In this document: positions 34,824 to 43,443 of the stretch, one piece after another
Numbering within the stretch: the stretch's first letter is position 1
How the letters are laid out: each line of letters opens with the position of its first letter
DNA from: Microtetraspora fusca
GTDB taxonomy: Bacteria > Actinomycetota > Actinomycetes > Streptosporangiales > Streptosporangiaceae
Length of the DNA stretch: 64,000 nt
Direction: 5' to 3'
Assembly: GCF_001570365.1 (NCBI RefSeq)
Contig: NZ_BBYK01000052.1
Coordinates: forward strand, 1-64,000
The notes under the pieces: generated by a model
Told to the model about the DNA's origin: nothing
Database searches by the model: none
What the model saw: the letters and a program-made list of their open reading frames with translations, nothing else
Program-made: the position numbers and the translations under genes

Positions 34824-35744
34824 TTATCCGGCGAACCGGCGTTCCGGCAGGCCCGTACCCGCGCCGAGTAGCACGAACAGCGACCCGGCGAGCGGCTGCC
34901 CCTCCTTGGCCTCCGACGTGATGTAGAGGTCGGTCAGCCCGGGGCCGCCGAAGGCGCACGAGGTGGGCTGGTCCACCGGCACGTCCACCACGCGGTCCAG
35001 CCGCCCGTCGGGCGCGTACCTGTGCACCTGGCCGGCGCCCCAGACGGCGACCCACACGCAGCCGTCGGCGTCCACGGTGAGCCCGTCCGGGGAGCCCCCG
35101 TCGATGGTGGTGAACACGCGCCGCCCGGACAGCTCGCCACCGGGCGAGAAGTCGAAGACGTCCACCCGCCGGGTGGGTGTGTCGGCGTAGTACATGAGCG
35201 TGCCGTCGGGGCTCCATCCGATGCCGTTGCTGATGGTCACGCTGTCCAGGGCCGTGGTCACCGCGCCGTCGGGGTCCACGCGGTAGAGCCGCCCGCCGCC
35301 GGGCGCCTGGTCGTACCGCATGGTGCCCGCCCACAGCCGCCCCTGCGGATCGACCGCGGCGTCGTTCCCGCGTACGCCCTCGCGGGCCAGGCGGGCGAGC
35401 CAACGGAACGTGCCGTCCGGTTCGAGCAGCCCCACCCCGTCGACCAGGTTGAGCACCAGCCCGCCGTTGGCGCGCGGTCGCGCCGCGCCCACGTGCTGCG
35501 GCGCGTGCCGTACGGTGTCGGAGCCGGTCGACGGCGAAAAGTAGTGGATCTCCGCTGCCGGGATGTCAACCCAGAGCAGCTCGCCCGTCTCCGGGAGCCA
35601 TGTGGGTCCTTCGGCGACCTGGGCGTGCGTTCTCAACGCGATCTCAACCACGGATCCGGAGCCTAGCCGAGTGACCCCTTCCTGCCGGCGCAGCCGCCGC
35701 CGCCAGGCCGGCTCACCACCGATGATGGCGATGTTTTCGCTCAT
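34824..35744 (-). CDS. SMP-30/gluconolactonase/LRE family protein
   Basis: 306 aa six-bladed beta-propeller lactonase-like enzyme. Metal-site motifs fit the family: Glu in AEGPTW, Asn in SNGIGWSPDGTLMYYADT, Asp in GSPDGLTVDADG. Members hydrolyse sugar lactones or related esters in the cytoplasm. The ATG overlaps the stop of the ECF sigma gene (ATGA), so the enzyme is made with the sigma factor. The first 30 residues are an N-terminal extension before the propeller; a start further in is possible. Confidence 0.87.
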   Translation of the reverse strand: MSENIAIIGGEPAWRRRLRRQEGVTRLGSGSVVEIALRTHAQVAEGPTWLPETGELLWVDIPAAEIHYFSPSTGSDTVRHAPQHVGAARPRANGGLVLNLVDGVGLLEPDGTFRWLARLAREGVRGNDAAVDPQGRLWAGTMRYDQAPGGGRLYRVDPDGAVTTALDSVTISNGIGWSPDGTLMYYADTPTRRVDVFDFSPGGELSGRRVFTTIDGGSPDGLTVDADGCVWVAVWGAGQVHRYAPDGRLDRVVDVPVDQPTSCAFGGPGLTDLYITSEAKEGQPLAGSLFVLLGAGTGLPERRFAG

Positions 35745-36655
35745 GCACTCCGGGACGTGCCGCTGGCCGTGATCCGGGACATCTTCTCCGGATTGGCGAT
35801 GAGATAGACGGTCTCGATCTTGCCGTCCGCGACGACAAGGGAGATCACGGTGACGGTGCGGCCCCCGGCGGTCGCCACGATCGCCGGGCCGCCGTTGACG
35901 TCGGCGATCTCCACGCCGATCGAGGTGAGGTCGCCCGCCCCGATCGAGGCCAGGAACCGGCCGACCCCGTTCTCGGACGCGATGGCCATGAGGAACCGTG
36001 CGACGTGGTCCCGCCCGGTCATCACCCTCAGCGGCGCCTTCGCCTTGCCACCCCCGTCGCCGACCAGCGTGACGTCCGCGGTCAGGAGCTCCATGAGGCC
36101 GCGCAGGTCGCCTTCGGCGCAGGCGCAGGCGAAGCGCTCGGTCACCCGCCTGCGCTCCCGCCGGTCCACGTCGAACCGCGGCCTGCGCTCCTGCACGTGG
36201 TCGCGGGCCCGCCTGGCGAGCTGCCGGACGGCGGGTTCGCCTCGGCCCAGGATCCCGGCGATCTCCGCGTACGAGTAGCCGAACGCCTCACGCAACACGA
36301 ACACCGCGCGCTCCAGCGGTGACAGCGTCTCCAGCACGACCAGCAGCGCGAACTCCACGCCGTCGGCCAGGCCGGCGATTTCCGCCACGTCCGGCGCGGT
36401 GCTGACCGGTTCGGGAAGCCACGGGCCGACGTATTCCTCGCGCCGTGCCCTGACCCGCCGCAACCGGTCGATCGCCAGGTTCGTGGTCATGCGCACGAGG
36501 TACGCCCTGGGGCTCTCGATCTCTTCAGCGTCCACTTCGGACCAGCGCAGCCACGCATCCTGCACCACGTCCTCGGCGTCGGCCGCGCTGCCCAGGATGC
36601 GGTACGCCACCTCGGTGAGCAGGCCACGGTGACGGACGAACAGTTCGGTGCTCAT
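35741..36655 (-). CDS. ECF41-type (SigJ-like) RNA polymerase sigma factor with SnoaL-like C-terminus
   Basis: 304 aa. Sigma-70 region 2 (about 8-72) and region 4 (about 105-155) are followed by a SnoaL-like domain (about 165-300), which in this group takes the place of an anti-sigma factor. Diagnostic motifs are present: WLPEP at 79-83, DGGGK at 200-204 and NPEKM near the C-terminus. ECF41 genes usually lie beside a redox, epimerase or carboxymuconolactone-decarboxylase-like gene; here the overlapping partner is an SMP-30 lactonase. AGG lies shortly before the ATG. Confidence 0.92.
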   Translation of the reverse strand: MSTELFVRHRGLLTEVAYRILGSAADAEDVVQDAWLRWSEVDAEEIESPRAYLVRMTTNLAIDRLRRVRARREEYVGPWLPEPVSTAPDVAEIAGLADGVEFALLVVLETLSPLERAVFVLREAFGYSYAEIAGILGRGEPAVRQLARRARDHVQERRPRFDVDRRERRRVTERFACACAEGDLRGLMELLTADVTLVGDGGGKAKAPLRVMTGRDHVARFLMAIASENGVGRFLASIGAGDLTSIGVEIADVNGGPAIVATAGGRTVTVISLVVADGKIETVYLIANPEKMSRITASGTSRSA

Positions 36656-36705
36656 AAGACCTCAGACGTAGCACAGGCCCGCCGGCGTGACATCGGGGCT
36701 TTCGG

Positions 36706-36734
36706 TTACCGTCCAACGCGCCGATTCCTATACA
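36706..36734 (+). promoter_or_regulatory. Promoter of tRNA-Ala copy 2
   Basis: TTACCG (36706-36711), 17-base spacer, TATACA (36729-36734) inside CCTATACACTG. The same elements and spacing precede copy 3. Confidence 0.7.
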
Positions 36735-36750
36735 CTGACAGGCGTCGCAA

Positions 36751-36823
36751 GGGGCTATAGCGCAGCTGGTAGCGCACCTCCATGGCATGGAGGGGGTCTG
36801 GGGTTCGAGTCCCCATAGCTCCA
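36751..36823 (+). tRNA. tRNA-Ala (GGC), copy 2
   Basis: 73 bases identical to the copy at 28459. It starts 16 bases after its -10 box. No terminator hairpin is seen between it and the deacetylase gene about 110 bases on, so read-through is possible. Confidence 0.97.
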
Positions 36824-36920
36824 CCGATCCGATCAGGGCCGGCAGCGTTCCGAAAGGGACGGGTGTCGGCCTTCGTCGTCGTATCGGGGGTTTCGTGACC
36901 GATGCGCCCCGTTCCGGCCG

Positions 36921-36926
36921 TACGAT
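36921..36926 (+). promoter_or_regulatory. Leaderless -10 of the deacetylase gene
   Basis: TACGAT lies 7 bases before the ATG at 36934 and covers the alternative ATG at 36925. Confidence 0.45.
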
Positions 36927-36933
36927 GCCGATC

Positions 36934-37776
36934 ATGCTGTGGCGGCGGTCTCTCCTGTTGTCGGTGCTCCTGGTCTCCGGATGCGCCGGGCATGCGCCCA
37001 CCGGTGTCGCTCCGCGTACGGCGGCGGACGTGGGGACGGAGCCGCGTCCCGCGGCGGCTGCCCCGAACGCGCCGGAACCGTCGCCGGAGGCGTCGGGGAT
37101 CCGGCGGCCGCGTGATCCGATCCACCACGGGCCGCGGAAGTCCGACATGGTGGCGCTGACCTTCGACGCCGACATGACGTCGTACATGGAAGGGCAGCTC
37201 GACCGGGGCGAGGTGGACAGTTACGCCAACCCTCGGCTGATCGCCGAACTGCGCCGGCTCAAGGTGCCCGCGACGATCTTCATGACCGGCCTGTGGATCA
37301 AGCGCTACCCCGATGTGGCGGCCGGCCTGGCGGCCGACCCGTTGTTCGAGCTCGCCGACCACTCCTACGATCACAAGGCGTTCAGCACGCCCTGCTACGG
37401 GCTGGGCCGTACCGATGACATGCGGGGGAGCCTCCGCCGGACGGAGGCTCTGCTCGACCGGCTGGCTCCCGCACACCCGCGTTTCTTCCGCTTCCCCGGA
37501 GGCTGCTTCGACAAGGCGGCGCTCAGGGCGGTGGCGGCCGAGGGCCTGACGCCGATCCAGTGGGACGTGGTCGGCGGCGACGCCTTCGCCACGTCCAAGG
37601 ACGTGATCGTGCGGCAGACGCTCGGCGGCGTGCGCGGCGGCTCCATCGTGGTGCTCCACCTGGGCGGCGGAAAGCCGTCCGGGCTGACCGATGACGCGCT
37701 TCCGGCCATCGTGAAGGGGATCAGGGAGCGGGGGCTGCGCCCGGTCACGCTCTCCACGCTGCTCGGCCACCGTTAG
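36934..37776 (+). CDS. Polysaccharide deacetylase (CE4) lipoprotein
   Basis: 280 aa. A lipoprotein signal peptide ends at LVSGC (Cys17). After a ~50-residue Ala/Pro linker comes a NodB-fold domain: motif 1 is TFDADMT (Asp78, Asp80) rather than TFDDG, motif 2 is HSYDH (His143, His147), motif 3 RFPGG (186-190). The Asp and His ligands suit a metal-dependent deacetylase of peptidoglycan or chitin-like sugars outside the membrane. Starts at 36895 (GTG) and 36925 (ATG) are in frame; 36934 is chosen from the -10 box and the compact signal peptide. Confidence 0.88.
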   Translation: MLWRRSLLLSVLLVSGCAGHAPTGVAPRTAADVGTEPRPAAAAPNAPEPSPEASGIRRPRDPIHHGPRKSDMVALTFDADMTSYMEGQLDRGEVDSYANPRLIAELRRLKVPATIFMTGLWIKRYPDVAAGLAADPLFELADHSYDHKAFSTPCYGLGRTDDMRGSLRRTEALLDRLAPAHPRFFRFPGGCFDKAALRAVAAEGLTPIQWDVVGGDAFATSKDVIVRQTLGGVRGGSIVVLHLGGGKPSGLTDDALPAIVKGIRERGLRPVTLSTLLGHR

Positions 37777-37907
37777 GTCACGCTTTGCCGGGTCGATGAC
37801 GTGATGTCACGCGATGAGTACGTTTTACCGTCGCTTCCGTGACGGACCCGACCACGCCCGACGAGATGGCGTCGAAAGGGGCGAACGGGAACCGACGGAG
37901 GTGCCGG

Positions 37908-39362
37908 ATGAAGCCACGTTTATCGGTCCTGGCAGGGATAGCCCTGCTGTCAGTCGTCCTCGCCGCCTGCGGCGCAGGTGGGGGAGAGGCCCCATCGGCC
38001 GGGCGGGCCGCTCCGGGAGGCCAGGCCGCGGAGGCCGGGAGGCTGGAGCACGACGCCACCGCCGAGCAGATCTCGACGTTCGCCCTGGACGTCGACACCG
38101 CGTCGTACGGCTACGCCCGCCGTGCCGTACAGGAGGGGAGGCTGCCCGAGCCGGCTCAGGTCAGGACCGAGGAGTTCGTCAACTCCTTCCGCCAGGACTA
38201 CACCGAGCCGGACGACAACGGCTTCTCCGTACACGTGGACGGGGCGCGGACGAACGGCTCGGTGCTGCTCCGGGTGGGGCTGCGCACCCGCGGGGTCGGC
38301 CCGGAGCAGCGCCGGCCGGCCAACCTGACGTTCGTGGTGGACGTCTCCGGATCCATGGAGGAGACCGGGCGCCTCGACCTCGTGCGTGACGCCCTGCACA
38401 CCCTCGTCGACCAGCTCATGCCCGGCGATCAGGTGGCGATCGTGTCGTTCAGCGACTCTGCGCGGCTGATCACCCCCATGGTTCCGGTGACGGAGCGGTC
38501 GCGGCTGCACGGCGCCATCGACGAACTGCGCACCGAGGGATCGACCAACCTGGAGGACGGGCTCGTCACCGGCTACCGGGAGGCGTCCCGGGCGTTCCGG
38601 TCCGTGGCCACCAACCGGGTGATCCTGCTCTCCGACGGGCTCGCGAACACCGGCGCGACCGAATGGCGCGCCATCCTCGACCGGGTGAGCGAGTACGCGG
38701 CCAAGCAGGTCACGTTGCTGTGCGTCGGCGTCGGACGCGAGTACGGCGACGAGTTGATGGAGCAGCTCGCGGACAACGGTGACGGCGCCGCCGTCTATGT
38801 GAGCAGCCAGGCGGAGGCGCGCGAGGTCTTCGTCGAGCGGCTCCCGGCCAACCTCGACCTGCGCGCCCGCGACGCCAAAGCGCAGGTCGTCTTCAACCCC
38901 GCGACCGTCGAGTCGTACAGCCTGCTCGGATACGAGAACCGGGAGCTGGCGCCGGAGGACTTCCGCGACGACTCGCGCGACGGAGGGGAGGTCGGGCCCG
39001 GGCACTCCGTGACCGCTCTCTACTGGGTACGGCTCCGCGCCGGGGCGTCGGGGCAGCTCGCGACGGCGACGGTGCGCTGGCTCGACCCGGACAGCCGCAG
39101 GCCCGGCGAGGTCAGCCGCGCGGTGGACATCCGTGACGTCGGCGGCGACCTGTGGACGGAGGCGCCGATCCGGCTCCAGGTCGACGCGGCGGCCGCGGCC
39201 TTCGCCGAGTACCTGCGCGCTCCGTGGACCGAGCGCGGCGAGCGGTTCGGGCTGGGGCTGGCGGACCTGGCGGGGCACGCGTCCCGCCTCGCGGAGGCCA
39301 CCGAGGACCGCGACGTGGCGGAACTCGCGGATCTGGTCCGCCGCGTGCGCTCCCTCAGCTGA
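37908..39362 (+). CDS. von Willebrand factor A lipoprotein (YfbK-like)
   Basis: 484 aa. Signal peptide with lipobox LAAC (Cys21). An N-terminal vWF-associated domain (about 50-125, STFALDVDTASYGYARR) precedes a vWA domain with a complete MIDAS motif DVSGS at 145-149, and a C-terminal DUF3520-like region. It matches the YfbK family of surface-anchored metal-dependent adhesion-type proteins, function unknown. GGAGG lies 6 bases before the ATG, which fixes the start. It sits between two tRNA-Ala copies with the deacetylase. Confidence 0.9.
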   Translation: MKPRLSVLAGIALLSVVLAACGAGGGEAPSAGRAAPGGQAAEAGRLEHDATAEQISTFALDVDTASYGYARRAVQEGRLPEPAQVRTEEFVNSFRQDYTEPDDNGFSVHVDGARTNGSVLLRVGLRTRGVGPEQRRPANLTFVVDVSGSMEETGRLDLVRDALHTLVDQLMPGDQVAIVSFSDSARLITPMVPVTERSRLHGAIDELRTEGSTNLEDGLVTGYREASRAFRSVATNRVILLSDGLANTGATEWRAILDRVSEYAAKQVTLLCVGVGREYGDELMEQLADNGDGAAVYVSSQAEAREVFVERLPANLDLRARDAKAQVVFNPATVESYSLLGYENRELAPEDFRDDSRDGGEVGPGHSVTALYWVRLRAGASGQLATATVRWLDPDSRRPGEVSRAVDIRDVGGDLWTEAPIRLQVDAAAAAFAEYLRAPWTERGERFGLGLADLAGHASRLAEATEDRDVAELADLVRRVRSLS

Positions 39363-39366
39363 TCGG

Positions 39367-39395
39367 TTACAGCCTCGGCCGGGATTTCCTATACA
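39367..39395 (+). promoter_or_regulatory. Promoter of tRNA-Ala copy 3
   Basis: TTACAG (39367-39372), 17-base spacer, TATACA (39390-39395) inside CCTATACACTG; the tRNA begins 43 bases later. Confidence 0.7.
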
Positions 39396-39438
39396 CTGGC
39401 GTGGCGCCGCGAGGGGAAACCGTCGCGGACGTCACCGC

Positions 39439-39511
39439 GGGGCTATAGCGCAGCTGGTAGCGCACCTCCATGGCATGGAGGGGGTCTGGGGTTCGAGTCC
39501 CCATAGCTCCA
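39439..39511 (+). tRNA. tRNA-Ala (GGC), copy 3
   Basis: 73 bases identical to the copies at 28459 and 36751; anticodon GGC, no encoded CCA. A strong terminator follows within 12 bases. Confidence 0.97.
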
Positions 39512-39521
39512 CCGCGGGAAT

Positions 39522-39548
39522 CGCCCCGTTCCGTCGAGGAACGGGGCG
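39522..39548 (+). terminator. Terminator of tRNA-Ala copy 3
   Basis: Perfect 11-bp stem CGCCCCGTTCC/GGAACGGGGCG (39522-39532 with 39538-39548), loop GTCGA, followed by TTCGCTTTT. Confidence 0.9.
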
Positions 39549-39764
39549 TTCGCTTTTCCGGCGTATGTGCGCGCCCTGGTCGCGGTTCGCTTCTCGTGGG
39601 CGCCCGGTTATTCGATTGCCGCTCCGCCGCGCGTCCTCCTAGCGTGACGAGAGGAACCGGATCACGTCGGTCGCGCCCTGTGGAAAGGCCGGCTCTCGGC
39701 TTCGCCGTGCGATCCGGCGGCCCGACATCGCGGGCGTACGACCCCGGAGTGTGAAGGAGAGCAT

Positions 39765-40148
39765 ATGCACGCGCGTCACAAGGATCACGAGGAGCCGCCG
39801 TCCCGCGATCTCCAACCGGACGCCGGGGGCGGGAAACCCGATCTGCGGCCATTCGTCCGGGACGGGCGCCTGATCACGCTCCCGGCCCGGCAGAACCGCC
39901 GCCGCGCGGTCCTGGACCACGTGGCGGCGCGCTGCTTCGACCCCGCGGCCGAATACGACGAGCGGGCCGTCAACGAGAAGCTGCGCGAGTGGTGTGAAGG
40001 CGGCGAGGTGGACCACGTGGCCGTCCGCAGGTATCTCATCGACATGGGCATTCTCGTCCGGGGCAACGGCGTCTACCGGGTGAAGGGGCAGACGCCTCCC
40101 GAGCCGGGCGTCGCGGAACGATACGTCAGCTCCATGGGCCTCGAATAA
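39765..40148 (+). CDS. DUF2087 domain protein
   Basis: 127 aa. A polar, charged N-terminus (about 1-30) leads into a DUF2087 domain (about 35-108), recognised by RLITLPARQNRRRAVLDHVAARCFDP and the closing YLIDMGILVRGNGVYRV. The fold resembles a winged helix. In many proteins DUF2087 follows a DNA-binding domain; here it stands alone. GAAGGAGAG precedes the ATG. It is convergent with the ABC transporter genes. Confidence 0.82.
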   Translation: MHARHKDHEEPPSRDLQPDAGGGKPDLRPFVRDGRLITLPARQNRRRAVLDHVAARCFDPAAEYDERAVNEKLREWCEGGEVDHVAVRRYLIDMGILVRGNGVYRVKGQTPPEPGVAERYVSSMGLE

Positions 40149-40187
40149 GAGCCGCGCTGAGCGGACCACGTACGAGGACGGGCCGGA

Positions 40188-41705
40188 TCAGGTCCTGCGA
40201 GCGCGGAGGAGGAAGGCGCCGACGGTCAGGACGGTCGCGACCGCCTGGGCCGTCAGGAACCCGGCCGTCTGCGCGGGCTGGAGCAGCAGGGCGGTGAGGG
40301 CGGGGGCGCAGCCGAGCACGGCCACGTCGATCCCGGTGACGCCCCAGAAGAGGGGGCCCAGCGGAACCGGACCGCCAGGGGTGTCGAGCACCGGTAGCGA
40401 GTGGTCGATCGGCCCCCGCCCCGCCATCCGCAGCGCGGCGACGGCGATCGGCGGCGCGCACAGTGGAACGAAGGCCCACCACGACGCGCCCGCCGCGACG
40501 CCCGGCCCGACGAGGCCGAGGGCGGCGAGCGCCGCGGCCAGCCACGCGCCGGCGAGCAGCGCGGGCGGGATCGCCCGGGCGGCCCTCGCCGCCTGCCGCG
40601 AGACACCGGCCAGCCGGATGAGGGTGGGGTTCTCGATGTCGCGGCGGGCTCCCGCCGTCGCCGAGGCGGCGGCGGTGAGGGCGCCCGCGAGCAGCGCGAC
40701 CGCGACGGGCGGCGTGATCCCGCCGGTGGCGACGGCGGCCAGCGCGGGGAACGCCGCGGCCGCGAGCAGCGCCGCCAGGCGGGTGGGGCGGCGGCCGAGC
40801 CGGCGCGCCTCCACCCAGGCCAGCGCGAGGGGCGCGGGCAGGTGCGGCCAGGGCCGCGAGCGCAGCCGCCGGGCACGCCAGTGATTGTCCTCGGCGATCC
40901 ACGTGAGCAGCCCGGGCTCCAGTGTGACGATCGCGTCCGTGGCCTGGCCGACCCGGGCCGACGAGGCGATCACCGCCCGGGAGGGGAAGCGGGACAACGC
41001 CCGCCACGTCCGTACGGCGAGGCCGGTCGCGGCGAGACAGGCCGCCACGGCGACGCCGACGATCACGCTCGCCGGGACGCGCGGGAGCGCGGTGAGCAGC
41101 GAGCGCCAGGGGAGCGCCGCGCCGCTCGCCGCCGCGAGCCCGGCGACGATCGCGAGGGCGGCGAGCGCGGCGAGCGCGACTCCCAGCCGGTCCGACTCCG
41201 GATCCCCACGCTGGGCCAGTACGGCCGTGGCGGCGCCGCCGACGCAGGCGGCGACGGCGACGAGGACGGCGCCGGCCACCCGGAGTGTGGCGAGGTCCGG
41301 GACCCCGAGCACGGTGAGGACGGTGACGCCCAGCACCACTCCGGCGACGACCGACGCGACCAGCAGCCGCAGCGCGGCGGGGCGCAGCACGGCCCGCCGG
41401 GTGAGCGGCGACGGCACCAGCCAGGCGGCGTCCGCGGGGGAGACCGTGATCGGTCCGACGAGGCGGGCCAGGGCGATCAATCCCGCGTAGGCGAGGACGA
41501 CGAGGGCGAGACCCGTGCCGATCGTGGCCGGGTCCGTCGTGGCGGCCGGCGCCACGATACGGTTCCACGCCCGGGACAGCGGTTCGGCGGCGACCGCGCC
41601 GAGCACCGCGATGGCGAAGGCCAGCGTGTACCGGTCCTGCCAGGTGCGCTCACGCTTCGCGCGGGGAGCGCGGATGATCGCGCGGGCGGAGGCGAGGGCG
41701 TTCAC
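40188..41705 (-). CDS. ABC exporter permease-like membrane protein
   Basis: 505 aa, with about ten hydrophobic segments (near 27-45, 57-80, 110-150, 160-195, 300-325, 355-400 and 430-495) and a longer cytoplasmic stretch in the middle (about 210-295). It has no recognisable catalytic motif. It is called a permease because its GTG start overlaps the stop of an ABC ATPase gene (GTGA), a usual sign of a two-component exporter. The substrate is unknown. Confidence 0.7.
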   Translation of the reverse strand: MNALASARAIIRAPRAKRERTWQDRYTLAFAIAVLGAVAAEPLSRAWNRIVAPAATTDPATIGTGLALVVLAYAGLIALARLVGPITVSPADAAWLVPSPLTRRAVLRPAALRLLVASVVAGVVLGVTVLTVLGVPDLATLRVAGAVLVAVAACVGGAATAVLAQRGDPESDRLGVALAALAALAIVAGLAAASGAALPWRSLLTALPRVPASVIVGVAVAACLAATGLAVRTWRALSRFPSRAVIASSARVGQATDAIVTLEPGLLTWIAEDNHWRARRLRSRPWPHLPAPLALAWVEARRLGRRPTRLAALLAAAAFPALAAVATGGITPPVAVALLAGALTAAASATAGARRDIENPTLIRLAGVSRQAARAARAIPPALLAGAWLAAALAALGLVGPGVAAGASWWAFVPLCAPPIAVAALRMAGRGPIDHSLPVLDTPGGPVPLGPLFWGVTGIDVAVLGCAPALTALLLQPAQTAGFLTAQAVATVLTVGAFLLRARRT

Positions 41706-42358
41706 CGCGTGGCTCCGGCGGCCAGCCGTCCGGAGGACAGGACGGTGTGCCGCGCCCCGGTCGCCTCGATGAGGCCGGGATCGTGGCTGGCCATGACGAC
41801 GGTCCCACCGCTGCGGGCGTACTCGGTCAGGATCCCGGCCAGCCGGGTGCGGAAGGCGGTGTCGAGGCCGTGTTCCGGCTCGTCGAGCAGGAGCAGGCGG
41901 CTGGGCCGTACGAGCGCGGAGGCCAGGCACAGCCGCTGCCGCTGGCCGGTGGAGAGGGTCAGGGGCACGGCGTCGGCCCGTTCGGTGAGCCCGCAGCGCT
42001 CCAGGACCTGGGCGACGTCCGGCCAGGCGTCGTCCACCGGCTCGTGGGTGACCCGGATCAGCTCGACGTGCTCGTGTACGGTCAGCCCGGGATACCACGC
42101 CGGTTCGGCGGCGACCAGGGCGACCGCGCGCCAGAACGCGGCGTCGTCGCTCGGCGGCGTGCCGAAGACGGAGACCTCCCCGGAGGTCGGCGGCCGCAGG
42201 CCGGCCAGGCAGCGCAGCAGGGTGGACTTCCCCGTCCCGTTCTCGCCCGCGACGGCGACGATCTCTCCCTGACGGACCGTGAGATCGACGCCGCGCAGGA
42301 CGGGGTTCGCCCCCAGCACGACGTGAAGATCCCGCACATCGATGATCGGCTCAGACAC
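41702..42358 (-). CDS. ABC transporter ATP-binding protein
   Basis: 218 aa. Walker A GENGTGKST at 38-46, the signature LSTGQ near 134-138, Walker B LLLLDEPEHGLD near 155-166 and a His switch in MASHDPG near 192. The domain organisation matches CcmA/NatA-type export ATPases. The GTG start has TAGGCT 6 bases upstream, suggesting a leaderless transcript. It is coupled with the membrane protein downstream, together forming a simple exporter. Confidence 0.92.
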   Translation of the reverse strand: MSEPIIDVRDLHVVLGANPVLRGVDLTVRQGEIVAVAGENGTGKSTLLRCLAGLRPPTSGEVSVFGTPPSDDAAFWRAVALVAAEPAWYPGLTVHEHVELIRVTHEPVDDAWPDVAQVLERCGLTERADAVPLTLSTGQRQRLCLASALVRPSRLLLLDEPEHGLDTAFRTRLAGILTEYARSGGTVVMASHDPGLIEATGARHTVLSSGRLAAGATR

Positions 42359-42364
42359 GACCCG

Positions 42365-42370
42365 AGCCTA
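42365..42370 (-). promoter_or_regulatory. Leaderless -10 of the ABC operon
   Basis: TAGGCT on the minus strand, 6 bases before the GTG at 42358. Confidence 0.5.
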
Positions 42371-42382
42371 GCCAAACACAAG

Positions 42383-43372
42383 TCAGCGGGGCCCGGGGAC
42401 GCGGGAGCGGAACGTCTGGCGATAGGCGAGGGGGGCGACGCCGACCGCCGCGTGCAGGTGCTGCCGCAGCGACACGGCGGTGCCGAACCCGGACTTCCTG
42501 GCGATCTCGTCCACCGACAGGTCGGTGGTCTCCAGCAGGTGCCTGGCCTGCTCGACCCTGCGGCCGGTGAGCCAGCGGGCCGGGCTGAGCCCCGTCTCCT
42601 CGCGGAACCTGCGGGTGAACGTGCGCACGCTCATCCGGGCGTGCGCGGCCAACTCGGCCAGATCGACCGGCTCGTGCAGCCGCTCCAGCATCCAGGCCCG
42701 GGTGGGAGCGGTGCCGGCGCCGCCGGGGTCGGGCAGGGGGCGCTCGATGTACTGCGCCTGCCCACCCTCCCGGAACGGCGGCGTCACGCACCTGCGCGCC
42801 GCCCGGTTGGCCACCTCGCTGCCGTGGTCGCGGCGTACCACGTGCAGGCAGAGGTCGATCCCGGAGGCCACGCCCGCCGAGGTGAGGACGTCGCCGTCGT
42901 CGATGAACAGCACGTCGGGGTCGAGCCGTACGCGGGGGAAGAGCCGCTGGAAGCGCCGGACGTGGTACCAGTGCGTGACGGCCGGTCGGTCGTCAAGCAG
43001 GCCGGCCGCGGCGAGGACGAACGCCCCGGTGCAGATCGACATCATCCGGGACCGTCTCGCCGCCGCCTGGAGCGCCGAGCGGAGCTCGTCGTCGATCGTT
43101 CCGGCGGTGAGCGCGGATCCCCCGTGAACGCCGGGCACGATGACCGTGTCGGCGGTCTCCAGGGCGCCGAGGTCGTGGTCGGGCAGCACGTGGTACCCGG
43201 CGGAGCCGCGCACGGGAGCGCCGCCCGGCGAGCAGGTGGTGATCTCGTAGAGCCGCCGTCCCGCCGGGTTCGCGGCCACCCGGAAGACCTGCCCGGGGAT
43301 GCCGAGGTCGAGGGGCGCGAAGTCGTCGAGGGCGAGGATCACGACGCGGTGCGGGGGCGCTTCAGGAGCCAT
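42383..43372 (-). CDS. GlxA-family transcriptional regulator (DJ-1/PfpI plus AraC domains)
   Basis: 329 aa. The N-terminal DJ-1/PfpI-like domain (about 8-190) contains the nucleophile-elbow-like segment SICTGAFVLAAAGLLDDR with a cysteine in the usual place. The C-terminal AraC-type domain (about 225-325) has two helix-turn-helix units, LAAHARMSVRTFTRRF and IARKSGFGTAVSLRQHL. It is divergent from the MFS gene at 43444, with only 71 bases between the starts, so it may control that transporter and itself. The ligand is not known. Confidence 0.9.
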   Translation of the reverse strand: MAPEAPPHRVVILALDDFAPLDLGIPGQVFRVAANPAGRRLYEITTCSPGGAPVRGSAGYHVLPDHDLGALETADTVIVPGVHGGSALTAGTIDDELRSALQAAARRSRMMSICTGAFVLAAAGLLDDRPAVTHWYHVRRFQRLFPRVRLDPDVLFIDDGDVLTSAGVASGIDLCLHVVRRDHGSEVANRAARRCVTPPFREGGQAQYIERPLPDPGGAGTAPTRAWMLERLHEPVDLAELAAHARMSVRTFTRRFREETGLSPARWLTGRRVEQARHLLETTDLSVDEIARKSGFGTAVSLRQHLHAAVGVAPLAYRQTFRSRVPGPR

Positions 43373-43443
43373 GGCCGGATTCTTTCACATATTGGCTTTC
43401 GGGCCACTCGTGGCCCGATATCTACCCACCTGATGATGTCCGG

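Noticed and set aside
28459-39511. Integrated element bounded by tRNA-Ala copies
   Set aside because: No integrase, excisionase or phage gene and no partial tRNA 3' ends as attachment sites; all three tRNAs are complete.
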